DNA of 64,000 bases from Chitinophagaceae bacterium (GTDB lineage Bacteria; Bacteroidota; Bacteroidia; Chitinophagales; Chitinophagaceae). Made by a program: the position numbers and the translations under genes. Below are positions 50,116 through 59,374 of this stretch, piece after piece. Each line of letters starts with the position of its first letter. The first letter of the stretch is position 1. Below the pieces are notes generated by a model. It did not search any database. It was not told the DNA's origin and worked only from the letters and a program-made list of their open reading frames with translations. The DNA lies in the NCBI GenBank assembly GCA_016703625.1, contig JADJBP010000009.1, positions 62,001-126,000 of the forward strand, written 5' to 3'.

Positions 50116-50826
50116 ATGGGAAGAATATTTGAAGTCAGAAAAAGCAGCATGTTTGCCCGCTGGGATAAAATGGCAAAGAACTTTACCCGTATTGGCAAAG
50201 AGATCGCCATTGCCGTAAAAGCCAGCGGCCCCGACCCCGATAACAATCCGGCTTTAAGAAGGTGCTACCTCAATGCCAGGGCCTGCGGCATGCCCAAAGA
50301 CCGGGTGGAAGCTGCCATTAAGAGGGCCATGGGAAAAGATACCAGTAATTATGAGGAGATCATGTACGAAGGCTATGCCCCGCACGGTGTGGCTGTGTTG
50401 GTAGAGACGGCAACTGATAACCCTACCCGCACCGTTGCAAACGTAAGAATGCATTTTACAAAAGGCCAGGGCTCTTTGGGCACAACCGGAAGTGTGGCTT
50501 TTGGTTTTACCCATATGGCCGAATTTAAAATTAAAGGCGAAGGCGTAAATGTGGATGATCTTGAATTTGAACTGATCGATTTTGGTTTGGAAGAAATAGG
50601 TGAAAATGCAGAAGGCAATATCATTATCCGCACAGCATTTAATGAATATGGCAACATGAGCAAGGCCCTCGAAGAAAAGAAAATTGAAGTGATCAGTGCC
50701 GAACTTACCTGGATACCGGCAAATACCATGGAATTAAATGAAGAACAAAGCAATGATGTATTAAAACTGGTTGATCATTTGGAGCAGGATGATGATGTAC
50801 AGAAAGTGTTTCATAACCTTAAATAA
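50116..50826 (+). CDS. YebC/PmpR-family protein
   Basis: 236 residues, intact. The family is annotated as DNA-binding regulators. Some members were recently linked to ribosome function at proline stretches (YebC/TACO1). The N-terminal three-helix domain has ARWDKMAKNFTRIGKEI and CGMPKDRVEAAIKRAMGKD. The two further domains have YEGYAPHGVAVLVETATDNP and GSLGTTGSVAFGFTHMAEF. The usual start with GHS is MGRIFEVRKSSMFARWDKMA here, the Bacteroidota variant. Confidence 0.92.
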   Translation: MGRIFEVRKSSMFARWDKMAKNFTRIGKEIAIAVKASGPDPDNNPALRRCYLNARACGMPKDRVEAAIKRAMGKDTSNYEEIMYEGYAPHGVAVLVETATDNPTRTVANVRMHFTKGQGSLGTTGSVAFGFTHMAEFKIKGEGVNVDDLEFELIDFGLEEIGENAEGNIIIRTAFNEYGNMSKALEEKKIEVISAELTWIPANTMELNEEQSNDVLKLVDHLEQDDDVQKVFHNLK

Positions 50827-50855
50827 AGAAAGTTCCGTATTAAAAACCCTTTTTT

Positions 50856-51663
50856 TTATAAATTAATTTCGCCTTTCATATAGAAAACCGCCTTCCCTTT
50901 CATGATCACCCTTTCTCCTTTTGCTCACACCAAAGTTCTCCTCCCCGTTTGGATAATTGCAAAGCATGAAGTTTGGTTTTGTTTAATTTTTCGGCCCAGA
51001 AAGGAATTAACTGTGAATGTGCCGAACCGGTTACCGGGTCTTCATCAATACCTGCGCCGGGTGCAAAAAAACGGGAAACAAAATCAACACGGTCTGGACA
51101 CACCTGGCCTTACCCGGGGCCGTGATGATCATTTTATCAATATGCTTTTTCATCAGTGAAAAATCGGGCTCGCATTTTTGAACCGCCGCTTCATCCATCA
51201 GTTCAACCAGTATATCCCGGTTTTTATATACACCTACAATTTCTGCATGGTCTAAAATGGCCGAAAGTTCATCCGGGTAAATATCCAGCCTTTCCGGCTT
51301 CCAGGAAGGAAAATCCATACAGACCAGGTCATTTTCCCGGGTAACTTTCAATATGCCGCTTAATGAACTGAAACGTATTTCAGGCTTATCAAAATGCAGT
51401 TGGTAGAATAACACATAGGCTGAAGCCAGTGTTGCATGGCCGCATAAATTGATCTCCACTTCTGGAGTGAACCACCTGATCTCATAATCAGCCTGGGATC
51501 TCACCGATGGTACAATAAAGACCGTTTCGCTCAGATTATTTTCCATGGCTATTTTCTGCATCAGGTCGGTATCAAGCCATGTATCCAAAGGAATAACAGC
51601 AGCAGGATTACCCTTAAACATCTTATCGGCAAAAGCATCAACCTGGTAGATCGTCAGTTTCAT
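50856..51663 (-). CDS. PhzF-family isomerase-like protein (two frameshifts)
   Basis: A diaminopimelate-epimerase-like fold. MKLTIYQVDAFADKMFKGNP, then NNLSETVFIVPS with the catalytic Glu, and INLCGHATLASAYVLF. After a missing base near 51080-51090 it continues with VSRFFAPGAGIDEDPVTGSA, the second-half signature. A missing G in the run near 50913-50916 hides the ending KGVIMKGKAVFYMKGEINL. Reconstructed length about 269. The start overlaps the channel gene end by 26 bases. The reaction is unknown. Confidence 0.83.
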
Positions 51664-52288
51664 TCTTTTTGGTTTTTGAATAAATCAGCGGAAGTGAAAG
51701 TTTATACCGCACCGCCAGTAAACGGATCATTAAGATCAGCCCGATACAAATGATCTTTGCTGCATCGTCATTGAGGGCACTATGCTTTAATAAATAATAA
51801 ACAAGCCCGCCGGTAATACTTGCGAGAGCATAAATTTCTTTATGGAAGATAAGCGGCACATTATTTAACAACACATCCCTGATCACGCCGCCAAAACTTG
51901 CCGTGATGGTACCCAGTGCAATACAAACACCAACACTGAAATTTAATTCCATTCCCTTTTCAATTCCGATTATCGTAAATAATCCAAGTCCCAGGGCATC
52001 AAATAAAAATAATGTGGTATTGAATTTTTTAAGCCATTTATCAAACAATATGGTTCCGATGGCAGCACAGAATATCACAACTGTTGCTGTTTCATCCCGC
52101 AACCAGCCAACCGGCAGGTTACCGATCATCACATCACGCAGTGTGCCGCCGCCAATGGCTGTAACAAAAGCAAGGATGAGAATACCAAACGGATCCAGCT
52201 TTTTTTCCATGGCAAAAAAAGCACCCGAAACTGCAAAGGAAAAAGTACAAAGGATATCTATTACGTTTATAAAACCAAAATCGTTCAT
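51638..52288 (-). CDS. TRIC-like cation channel family protein (UPF0126)
   Basis: 216 residues with seven transmembrane helices in two related halves, each with a Gly-rich bend: TAIGGGTLRDVMIGNLPVGW and TASFGGVIRDVLLNNVPLIF. This pattern defines the prokaryotic trimeric intracellular cation channel/YicG family. It overlaps phzF by 26 bases on the same strand, so the two are likely translated from one message. Frame intact. Confidence 0.9.
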   Translation of the reverse strand: MNDFGFINVIDILCTFSFAVSGAFFAMEKKLDPFGILILAFVTAIGGGTLRDVMIGNLPVGWLRDETATVVIFCAAIGTILFDKWLKKFNTTLFLFDALGLGLFTIIGIEKGMELNFSVGVCIALGTITASFGGVIRDVLLNNVPLIFHKEIYALASITGGLVYYLLKHSALNDDAAKIICIGLILMIRLLAVRYKLSLPLIYSKTKKNETDDLPG

Positions 52289-52347
52289 ACTGGCTGAAAA
52301 TGATCAGACTGAAATTTTATTCAAGCATCATGTCTTTAATAACTGCA

Positions 52348-54707
52348 TCATTTTAACATAATATCTTCCGCATTGGGTTTACTGAAATAATCCCCATCAC
52401 TGCCATACGAAGGCCGGTGGGCCTTGCCCGTGATGGTCCGGGGAGATACATCCAGGAATTTATACCCGCCCTGTTCTTCCATTACCTTATTGAACATATA
52501 GGCTGCTGCACCGCCCGGAACATCCTCATCAACAAAAACTATGCGGTTTGTTTTTTTAAGTGACACCACGATTTTATGTTGGAGATCAAAAGGCAATAGG
52601 GTCTGTACATCCACTACTTCGCAACTGATGCCCAGTTTATCCAGTGATGCCGCTGCCTCCAGCACTATGCGTATGGTAGAACCATAAGTAACAATGGTTA
52701 CATCGGTTCCTTCCTGTATTATTTCCGGAACACCTAACGGCACCGTATAGACCATTAAGTTGGATGGCAATTTTTCTTTAAGGCGGTAACCGTTCAGGCA
52801 TTCAATCACCAGCCCCGGGTCATTGCCCTGCAACAGGGTATTGTACATACCGGCTGCCTGTACCATGTTACGGGGCACACATACATACATACCCCGCAGT
52901 GCATTGATGATCATACCCATGGGCGATCCGCTGTGCCATATGCCTTCGAGCCGGTGACCCCTGGTTCGAACGATCAGCGGGCAGCTTTGCTGCCCGGCTG
53001 TGCGGAAATGCGTGGTGCAAACATCATCACTCAACGGTTGCAGTCCGTACAATAAATAATCGAGGTATTGAATTTCGGCAATGGGCCGCAAACCCCTTAA
53101 GGATAAACCAATGCCTTGGCCCATAATGGTCAGTTCCCGGATACCCGTATCAAAAATGCGGTCTTTACCGTGTTTTTCCTGCAGGCCGCTGAAACCCTGG
53201 TTCACATCACCAATATGCCCCAGGTCTTCGCCAAAAGCAACCACTTTTAGGTTGGTTGAAAATAATTCATCAAAATATTTATTCAATACTTCATAACCAT
53301 TAACAGTAGCTGCATCATCAGCATAATAAGGATCGATCACAGGTACTTTTAATGCCGACCTCGGGCCATCATTGTATAAATAGCTGTTGTAAAGGCCTGC
53401 ATAATCAACCTTTAGCTTCGCATAATATTTTGCACAGGCACAGCAGCCGGTTCATTTGCGGCCATATCCAGAACGGTTGCCAGGGTCTTCATCACATCTC
53501 TCCGCGCCGGCTCTCTCAGTGCGGTCAATTCATCTGAAAATTTCTTCACTGCAGGATCCAGCGTTTCAAGTGGTTTTAAAATATCCACTGTTGCAGCAAC
53601 CAGTTCCCTGATGGGTTCAATATATTTTGCCCATGCTTTTTGCTTGCCTTCTTTGGCCTGTTGCACAGCATCATCTTCAATTTGTTTTAACTCTTCTTCC
53701 TCGGCAAGTGCATTGGCAATGATCCATTCTTTCATTTGTTTAAGGCAATCCCATTCCTTTTCCCATTCCAGCCGTTCTGTATTTTTATACCGTTCATGGC
53801 TGCCCGAAGTGGAATGCCCCTGTGGCTGCGTAATTTCCTCCACATGAAAAATGGCGGGCGTATGGGTATCCCTTATTTTTTGAATGGCCGGTTCCAGAAT
53901 TTCGCACATGCCGGCATAATCCCATCCCTTTAATTTATAAATATCAATTCCATTGGTACCTTCTTTTTTCTGAAATCCTTTTAAGGCATCAGAAATGGAT
54001 GCTTTGGTGGTTTGGTATTTTTTAGGAACAGAAATGCCATAGCCGTCATCCCAAACAAAAACGGCTAATGGTACCTGTAATACTCCTGCCGCATTGATGG
54101 TTTCCCAAAAATGGCCTTCACTGGTTGAAGCATCGCCGATGGTGCAGAAGCAAACTTCGTTCCCGTTATTGCTCAGGTTTGTTAAGTGATGGGTAGCTTT
54201 TATTTTACGGAAAGCTTTGGAAGCAAATGCAAGTCCCAAAGCCCGGGGCATTTGTCCGCCTGTTGGTGCTATATCGCTGCTGCTGTTTTTGATGCCGGCC
54301 AGGTTCAGCCAGTCACCGTTCTCATCAACCATTTTTGTTGCAAAATGGGCATTCATCTGCCTGCCTGCGCTGAAAGGATCATTGGCTATATCAGGATCTG
54401 CATATAACTGGGCAAAAAACTGTTCGATAGTTGCCAGCCCGTTGGCAAACATAAATGTCTGGTCGCGGTAATAACCCGACCTGAAATCGCCCGGTTTAAA
54501 AAATTTGGCTGCAGCAACCTGTGCTACTTCTTTCCCGTCGCCAAAAATGCCGAATTTGGCCTTACCGGTTAAAACTTCCTTACGCCCCAACAGGCTGGTT
54601 TCCCTGCTTTCGCAGGCGAACCGGTAATCCTTAAGCACTTCGTTCCTGAAATTTTCGAAACTCAGTTTTTCCTGCATGGCTGCATCATTGCTGTTGTTTG
54701 TTTCCAT
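52348..54707 (-). CDS. Branched-chain-type 2-oxo acid dehydrogenase E1, alpha-beta fusion (frameshifted)
   Basis: A thiamine-diphosphate enzyme decarboxylating 2-oxo acids. The alpha half has SGYYRDQTFMFANGL, APTGGQMPRALGLAFASKA and the ThDP motif IGDASTSEGHFWETINAAGV...VWDDGYGIS (usual NN replaced by DD). The beta half has FGEDLGHIGDVNQGF, RDRIFDTGIRELTIMGQGIG-type sequence and VDEDVPGGAAAYMF. The halves are separated only by a missing A at CAAAATATT near 53428. Restoring it gives VQKYYAKLKVDYAGLY and one 786-residue chain, a fused form found in Bacteroidota. Substrate (isovalerate or pyruvate class) is not certain. The start is taken at METNNS. Confidence 0.87.
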
Positions 54708-54779
54708 ATCTGCATTAATGTAAGACAAAAATATAAATTAAAGGGGAGCTTTGTTAAAAAACTCCTAACGGATTAACAA

Positions 54780-54812
54780 TTTGTATCAGATAAAACCGTT
54801 TTGTTATCTTTG
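54780..54812 (+). promoter_or_regulatory. Bacteroidota promoter of the DUF1573 pair
   Basis: TTTG (54780-54783), 21-base spacer, TATCTTTG (54805-54812). Both boxes match. The start codon is 28 bases on. Confidence 0.82.
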
Positions 54813-54839
54813 GTCAGTTAAATTTTAAATCTTATAATT

Positions 54840-55322
54840 ATGAAACAAATAATTACACTGTTTTTAGGAATTTGCAGCATAGCTGCAGTGAATGCCCAGC
54901 AGATAACATCTGCTGCAAAACCTGCTGAAGTAACTACACAGGTATCCACCATTGCACAGGCTGATGAACTGTTAACCTTAAAGGAAACCGAATTTGATTT
55001 TGGTAAGATCCCCCAGGGCAAACCGGTAACCCATGTTTTTGAAGTGTATAATAAAAGTAAAGTGCCGTTAACCATTACCAATGTAACGGCAAGCTGCGGC
55101 TGCACAACACCTGAGTGGGAAAAAGATAAGTCGGTTGCCCCCGGTGAAAAAACGACCATCAAAGTTGGCTATAATGCCGCTGCTGAAGGACCATTTACAA
55201 AATTCATTACCGTTAATTATAATGATGCCCAAACCAAGCAGATAACCATCAAAGGTGAGGTATGGAAAACCCCCGGCAGCTCAGCCCCGGAGAACAAAGG
55301 GCTTAATGATCTAAAAAACTAA
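54840..55322 (+). CDS. DUF1573 secreted protein, copy 1
   Basis: 160 residues with a signal peptide (MKQIITLFLGICSIAAVNAQ). The Ig-like DUF1573 domain has FDFGKIPQGKPVTHVFEVYN, ITNVTASCGCTTPEW and PGEKTTIKVGYNA. The ASCGCT motif is characteristic. Role unknown; the domain is common in Bacteroidota periplasmic proteins. First gene of a two-gene transcript, with copy 2 starting 18 bases later. Confidence 0.88.
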   Translation: MKQIITLFLGICSIAAVNAQQITSAAKPAEVTTQVSTIAQADELLTLKETEFDFGKIPQGKPVTHVFEVYNKSKVPLTITNVTASCGCTTPEWEKDKSVAPGEKTTIKVGYNAAAEGPFTKFITVNYNDAQTKQITIKGEVWKTPGSSAPENKGLNDLKN

Positions 55323-55340
55323 ACATAAATATATACAACC

Positions 55341-55823
55341 ATGAAAAAATTATTATTGTCTGTAACGGCCATTGCTTTTTCGGCTTTGCTGTTTGCCCAA
55401 AAAACAGTTGCTGATATCGCTAAGTTCGATACAGAAACGATAAACCAGGGAAACCTTAAATTGAATGAGGCAAAAGAAGTTCGGTTTATTGTTACCAATA
55501 TAAGCAAGGAACCACTGCTTATTGAAGAAGCAAAACCCGGATGTGGATGCACACTGGGAGATTATACAAAAGCGCCGATCGCACCGGGTTCAACCGGTTT
55601 CATCTCTGCAAAATTCAATGCAGCTACTGTGGGCCATTTTGATAAACATATTTCCGTAAAATTTGCAGGTGTTGATGAACTGAAAAGCATTTCCATAACC
55701 GGGGATGTTTTAAGCGCTGAAGATTATGATAAATGGGCAGCAACCAATGATGCTAAAAAGAAATCCGATACTCCATCCAAATCAGTAAACAGCACCAAAT
55801 CAAAAACAGCCTTAAAAAATTAA
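55341..55823 (+). CDS. DUF1573 secreted protein, copy 2
   Basis: 160 residues, signal peptide MKKLLLSVTAIAFSALLFAQ. The DUF1573 core is NEAKEVRFIVTNISKEPLLI, EEAKPGCGCTLGDYTKAP, and PGSTGFISAKFNAATVGHFD. A Lys/Ser/Thr-rich tail ends it. It is the same length as copy 1 but well diverged, so an old duplication. A strong terminator follows. Confidence 0.88.
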   Translation: MKKLLLSVTAIAFSALLFAQKTVADIAKFDTETINQGNLKLNEAKEVRFIVTNISKEPLLIEEAKPGCGCTLGDYTKAPIAPGSTGFISAKFNAATVGHFDKHISVKFAGVDELKSISITGDVLSAEDYDKWAATNDAKKKSDTPSKSVNSTKSKTALKN

Positions 55824-55845
55824 TACATTTTAATTTTTATAATAA

Positions 55846-55877
55846 GGCCCATGCATTACTGCATGGGCTTCTTTTTT
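55846..55877 (+). terminator. Terminator of the DUF1573 pair
   Basis: GCCCATGCA, loop TTAC, TGCATGGGC, then TTCTTTTTT. It lies 23 bases past the stop. Confidence 0.93.
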
Positions 55878-56177
55878 GCCGTAAACTGACCAGCCAATCT
55901 GCATATATTCGGTTAAACTTACTGGTTATCAATAATAATATTGAAAAGTTACCGTTTATATCTATAATCGTATTGAAATCCTACTAACCCAAAATGCTAT
56001 CCTATGACCTGTTCAAGCTTGCCCGTAATAACTGGTATTGATCAAACGTTCTTGTACCAGCTGATTCCAGCGCCCGGAAGTCCAATTCATACAATACTTA
56101 CCGGATCTTAATTAATCAGAAACCTTATTGCAAAATCAGCCTATACCTGATCTTGACCATTTGTAAACCTGTTTTTA
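55878..56177. other. Gene-free region upstream of putative small RNA
   Basis: 300 bp without an ORF, repeat or hairpin that I can support. The base composition is AT-rich like other gaps. Confidence 0.5.
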
Positions 56178-56262
56178 TTTGCCATAACAGGCAACCTACA
56201 TATTTTGTTTTTATGGATTGTTTGGATAACAACAAAGCCCCTCTTTCAAGAGGGTTTTTTTT
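56178..56262 (+). ncRNA. Possible small RNA or terminated leader upstream of peroxiredoxin gene
   Basis: TTTG (56178-56181), a 19-base spacer and TATTTTG (56201-56207) form a near-consensus promoter. About 30 bases after it, CCCTCT/AGAGGG with loop TTCA and eight T (56237-56262) form a good terminator. The implied RNA is only about 45-50 nt. The next gene begins 68 bases later. It could be an attenuator leader or a free small RNA. No family match is claimed. Confidence 0.4.
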
Positions 56263-56330
56263 GAACAAGTAAGTATGAATTGTTGTTAATGTCTTTTCAC
56301 CCCTTTTTAAAGATGTAAATATTATTTATT

Positions 56331-56819
56331 ATGAACCTTACCCCTGGCCAAATGGCTCCTGATTTTACCCTGTACAACACTGATAAAAACAAACTAAGCC
56401 TGTCGGATCTCCGCGGTAAAAATGTATTGCTTTTATTTTTTCCCCAGGCTTTTACAGGTGTTTGTACCAAAGAATTATGTGCAATAAGAGATGATATTAG
56501 CCGTTACAGTAATGTACAGGCAGCGGTAATCGGAATTTCCGTTGATTCTGTCTTTACTTTAAAGCGTTACCAGGAAGACCAGCATTATAATTTCCCGCTG
56601 TTAAGCGATTTTAACAGGGAAGTATCGGCTTTATACGGAACGCTATATGAAAACTGGATACTGGACATGAAGGGTGTAAGCAAAAGGGCGGCCTTTATCA
56701 TTGATAGATCAGGCAAGGTTCAATATGCCGAAGTGCTTGAAAATGCAGGGGAAATGCCCGATTTTGAAGTTATCAATGAAAAATTAGATATATTGAATGG
56801 CCATTTGACAGATATTTAA
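56331..56819 (+). CDS. Peroxiredoxin (AhpC/TSA, AhpE/Bcp-like)
   Basis: 162 residues, intact, no signal peptide, so cytoplasmic. Thioredoxin-fold peroxidase with the peroxidatic Cys in FPQAFTGVCTKELCAIRDD. The usual Thr/Ser is three residues before it and a second Cys five residues after, a spacing seen in atypical two-Cys types. VIGISVDSVFTLKRYQE and RAAFIIDRSGKVQYAEV complete the fold. It reduces peroxides using a thiol partner. It has a T-run terminator and possible promoter upstream. Confidence 0.9.
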   Translation: MNLTPGQMAPDFTLYNTDKNKLSLSDLRGKNVLLLFFPQAFTGVCTKELCAIRDDISRYSNVQAAVIGISVDSVFTLKRYQEDQHYNFPLLSDFNREVSALYGTLYENWILDMKGVSKRAAFIIDRSGKVQYAEVLENAGEMPDFEVINEKLDILNGHLTDI

Positions 56820-56933
56820 CAGTCACCGTTCAAATAATAAATGATTTTATTACATTTTTTTGATCTAAATTTATATAAGTAAAGCGTTTACAAAGTATTG
56901 TTTAATTAAAACATTTTGTATATTTTTACCCGG

Positions 56934-57274
56934 TTGAAAAAATATTGTACATATTAATTTTATTGATTGGAATAACTTTTACATCTTTTGCTCAAAATAC
57001 AAATCCTGCACAGGGAGAACCTATAGCAAAACTGATAAAGCCTTATCCAATACCTGCCACAACGGTAATCAATTTTGATTTTCAGTATGGTTACAATAAA
57101 ACTTTTTCCCTGCAGATCTACAATTTCATGGGAAAAAAGATCATAGATATTACTCAAATGCTTCCCCGCATCAGCATGTCTCTCGAAGAATTCTACCGTG
57201 GAATTTATGTATACCAGCTCCGGGATAAAGAAGGTAAGATCATCGAATCCGGTAAATTCCAGGTTGTTAAATAA
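56934..57274 (+). CDS. Minimal T9SS type A sorting-domain protein
   Basis: About 113 residues if one A is restored in the run after TTG 56934 (MKKILYILILLIGITFTSFA); otherwise TTG 56945 is the start. After the signal peptide only about 15 residues precede a full T9SS type A C-terminal domain: YPIPATTVINFDFQYG, FSLQIYNFMGKKIIDI, EEFYRGIYVYQLRDKEGKII, SGKFQVVK. There is no passenger domain. It may be a very small cell-surface protein or a decayed remnant. It is convergent with rlmI. Confidence 0.68.
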
Positions 57275-57288
57275 TCCATCTTTTTTCT

Positions 57289-58470
57289 TTACAACACTTG
57301 CACGATCAAAAATTTAAGATAGTGGGTATTTTCATGTCCGTAAATGATCGGGTGATCTGCTGATTGGGCATTAAAAACAACCTGGCGTATTTTCCGTTTG
57401 GCATCCGCTGCGGCCATTTGAATGATATCGAGGAACAAGCCGGGTTGCACCAGGTTAGTACAGCTTGACGTAACGAGGAAACCACCTGGCTTCACTAATT
57501 TCATACCCCTTAAGTTGATCTCTTTATAACCGGCAACAGCTTTATCAATGGTGGCCCTGCTCTTGGAAAATGAAGGTGGGTCCAGCATAACCACATCCCA
57601 CTGTTTTCCTTCTTTGGTCCATTCTTTCAAAACATCAAAAGCATTGTCACATACAAAGCTGCAAACGTTTTCAAGCCCGTTCAAAGCAGCATTTTTATTG
57701 CACATGTCAATGGCATTTTGAGAAATATCCAATCCCAGTACAGACCGGGCACCATAATGTGCAGCACAGATCTCGAATGAACCGGTATAACAAAATGCAC
57801 CCAGTACATCGGCGCCTTTTACAATATGCTGAATGGCCCTGCGGTTATCCTGCTGATCCAGGAAGAACCCTGTTTTTTGTCCGTTGGCAATATCCACATG
57901 AAACAAAACATCATTTTCTTTAATGATGATATTGGTATCAAATGCAGCAGATAAAAAACCCTTTTGCTGTACCATACCTTCCAGTTCCCGCACAGGTACA
58001 TCATTCCGTTCATAAATGCCTTTAGGGCTGAAAACCTGTTCCAGTGCCTTTACAATGGCGGGTTTCCATACATCAATACCCAATGCCAGTGTTTGCACCA
58101 CAAAATAATCATTGAACTTATCTATGATCAGCTGCGGAATATCATCTGCTTCGCCAAAAATGAGCCGACAGTTTTCGGTATAACCAATTTTTTTCCGGTA
58201 TTCCCAGGCCTGTTGAATACGGTTTAAAAAAAACCGGTCATCGATCATCTCATCTTTATCCCGGGTGAGCAACCGCACCATGATCTGCGATTGTGGGTTG
58301 ATATAGCCCCTCCCGATGAATTTTTTGTCGTGGGTATAAACATTCACTATTTCACCGGGTTTAGCAGCAGCATCCAATGCCTTTCCTGTATTTACTTCAT
58401 TCCCGAATATCCAGGGATGCCCCGTTTCCACCCGCCTGCTTATCTTTTTGTTTAAAAAAATGCTTTTCAT
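57289..58470 (-). CDS. rlmI: RlmI-like 23S rRNA cytosine-C5 methyltransferase
   Basis: About 393 residues from MKSIFLNKKISRRVETGHPW; the in-frame Met nine codons upstream is not favoured. A PUA domain (residues about 2-80, GEIVNVYTHDKKFIGRGYIN) is followed by FGEADDIPQLIIDKFNDYFV. The Rossmann methyltransferase has VLGAFCYTGSFEICAAHYGA and VVMLDPPSFSKSRATID. VTSSCTNLVQP holds the conserved Cys. It modifies 23S rRNA near position 1962 in E. coli numbering. A -7-like TACCTTTG lies at 58608-58615. Confidence 0.9.
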   Translation of the reverse strand: MKSIFLNKKISRRVETGHPWIFGNEVNTGKALDAAAKPGEIVNVYTHDKKFIGRGYINPQSQIMVRLLTRDKDEMIDDRFFLNRIQQAWEYRKKIGYTENCRLIFGEADDIPQLIIDKFNDYFVVQTLALGIDVWKPAIVKALEQVFSPKGIYERNDVPVRELEGMVQQKGFLSAAFDTNIIIKENDVLFHVDIANGQKTGFFLDQQDNRRAIQHIVKGADVLGAFCYTGSFEICAAHYGARSVLGLDISQNAIDMCNKNAALNGLENVCSFVCDNAFDVLKEWTKEGKQWDVVMLDPPSFSKSRATIDKAVAGYKEINLRGMKLVKPGGFLVTSSCTNLVQPGLFLDIIQMAAADAKRKIRQVVFNAQSADHPIIYGHENTHYLKFLIVQVL

Positions 58471-58607
58471 GTGTTTTATTATTGATTTTGACCACAATCC
58501 GCCTGAATGGAACGGTGAAGGAATAACCCGGTATCAGTTACAACTCAACTTCGGCTGGCATTATCATCAATGGCTAAAATTTAGCTGTGATTGGTTATTT
58601 CATGGCG

Positions 58608-58615
58608 CAAAGGTA
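58608..58615 (-). promoter_or_regulatory. -7 promoter element upstream of rlmI
   Basis: Minus-strand TACCTTTG matches TAnnTTTG. It implies a leader of about 130 nt. No -33 box is clear. Confidence 0.4.
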
Positions 58616-58690
58616 GCATCCATGTCATACTTAGTGCTGTTATAGTCCGTTTATTCGCAAATAATTGTCATTTTGACGGCAAATGAGTCC

Positions 58691-58720
58691 TTGGCAAAAT
58701 GTTTGACTGTTGTACCTTCG
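58691..58720 (+). promoter_or_regulatory. Promoter of grpE-dnaJ
   Basis: TTGG (58691-58694), 18-base spacer, TACCTTCG (58713-58720), near the TTTG/TAnnTTTG pattern. The start is 23 bases on. I see no CIRCE-type inverted repeat. Confidence 0.5.
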
Positions 58721-58743
58721 CAACCAATTTTTAAAACCAGATC

Positions 58744-59292
58744 ATGGAAGACAAAGAAATAATTGAACCTGAAAACAGTGAAATGAATATCAATGCAGAT
58801 GCTGATATACCGGGTAATACCCATTTAAGCAACCCGGGTGCAGAAGATATTATTCAAAAATTACAGGCCGAAGTAGATGAACAAAAGGATAAATACCTGC
58901 GCCTGTTTGCCGAGTTTGATAATTTTAAACGCCGCAATGCTAAAGAAAAACTGGAACTCATCCAGACCGCCGGTAAAGATGTGATCATTTCCATGCTGGA
59001 AGTGATGGACGATTGCGACCGGGCCGAAAAGCAATTAACCGGATCTGAGGACATCGCAGCCCAGAAAGAAGGTGTTCAGCTGGTGTTCAATAAATTAAGA
59101 ACCACTTTACAGGCCCGAGGTTTAAAAGCAATGGAAAGCATCAACACTGTTTTTGATGTTGAAAAACATGAAGCCATCACGGAAATTGAAGTTCCTGCTA
59201 AAATGAAAGGTAAAGTGATCGATGAAATTGAAAAAGGTTACTACCTCAATAATAAATTAATCCGGTTTGCTAAAGTAGTAGTGGGTAAGTAA
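58744..59292 (+). CDS. grpE: Nucleotide exchange factor GrpE
   Basis: 182 residues, intact. It releases ADP from DnaK. An acidic N-terminus precedes a long coiled coil (IIQKLQAEVDEQKDKYLRLF, AEFDNFKRRNAKEKLELIQT). The C-terminal beta domain has TVFDVEKHEAITEIEVPAKM and GKVIDEIEKGYYLNNKLIRF. It is followed by dnaJ after about 80 bases. dnaK itself is not in the window; the Hsp70 present (7.2-9.1 kb) is HscA-like. Confidence 0.95.
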   Translation: MEDKEIIEPENSEMNINADADIPGNTHLSNPGAEDIIQKLQAEVDEQKDKYLRLFAEFDNFKRRNAKEKLELIQTAGKDVIISMLEVMDDCDRAEKQLTGSEDIAAQKEGVQLVFNKLRTTLQARGLKAMESINTVFDVEKHEAITEIEVPAKMKGKVIDEIEKGYYLNNKLIRFAKVVVGK

Positions 59293-59374
59293 AGAAAACC
59301 CCCTGATCCGCCATCCGGCGGCGAACCGGAGTATTAATTTCAAAGCAGTTTTTAAAAACAGCAAGCGCTAAAAA

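Noticed and set aside
58691..58743. CIRCE/HrcA operator before grpE
   Set aside because: No TTAGCACTC-N9-GAGTGCTAA-like inverted repeat is present.
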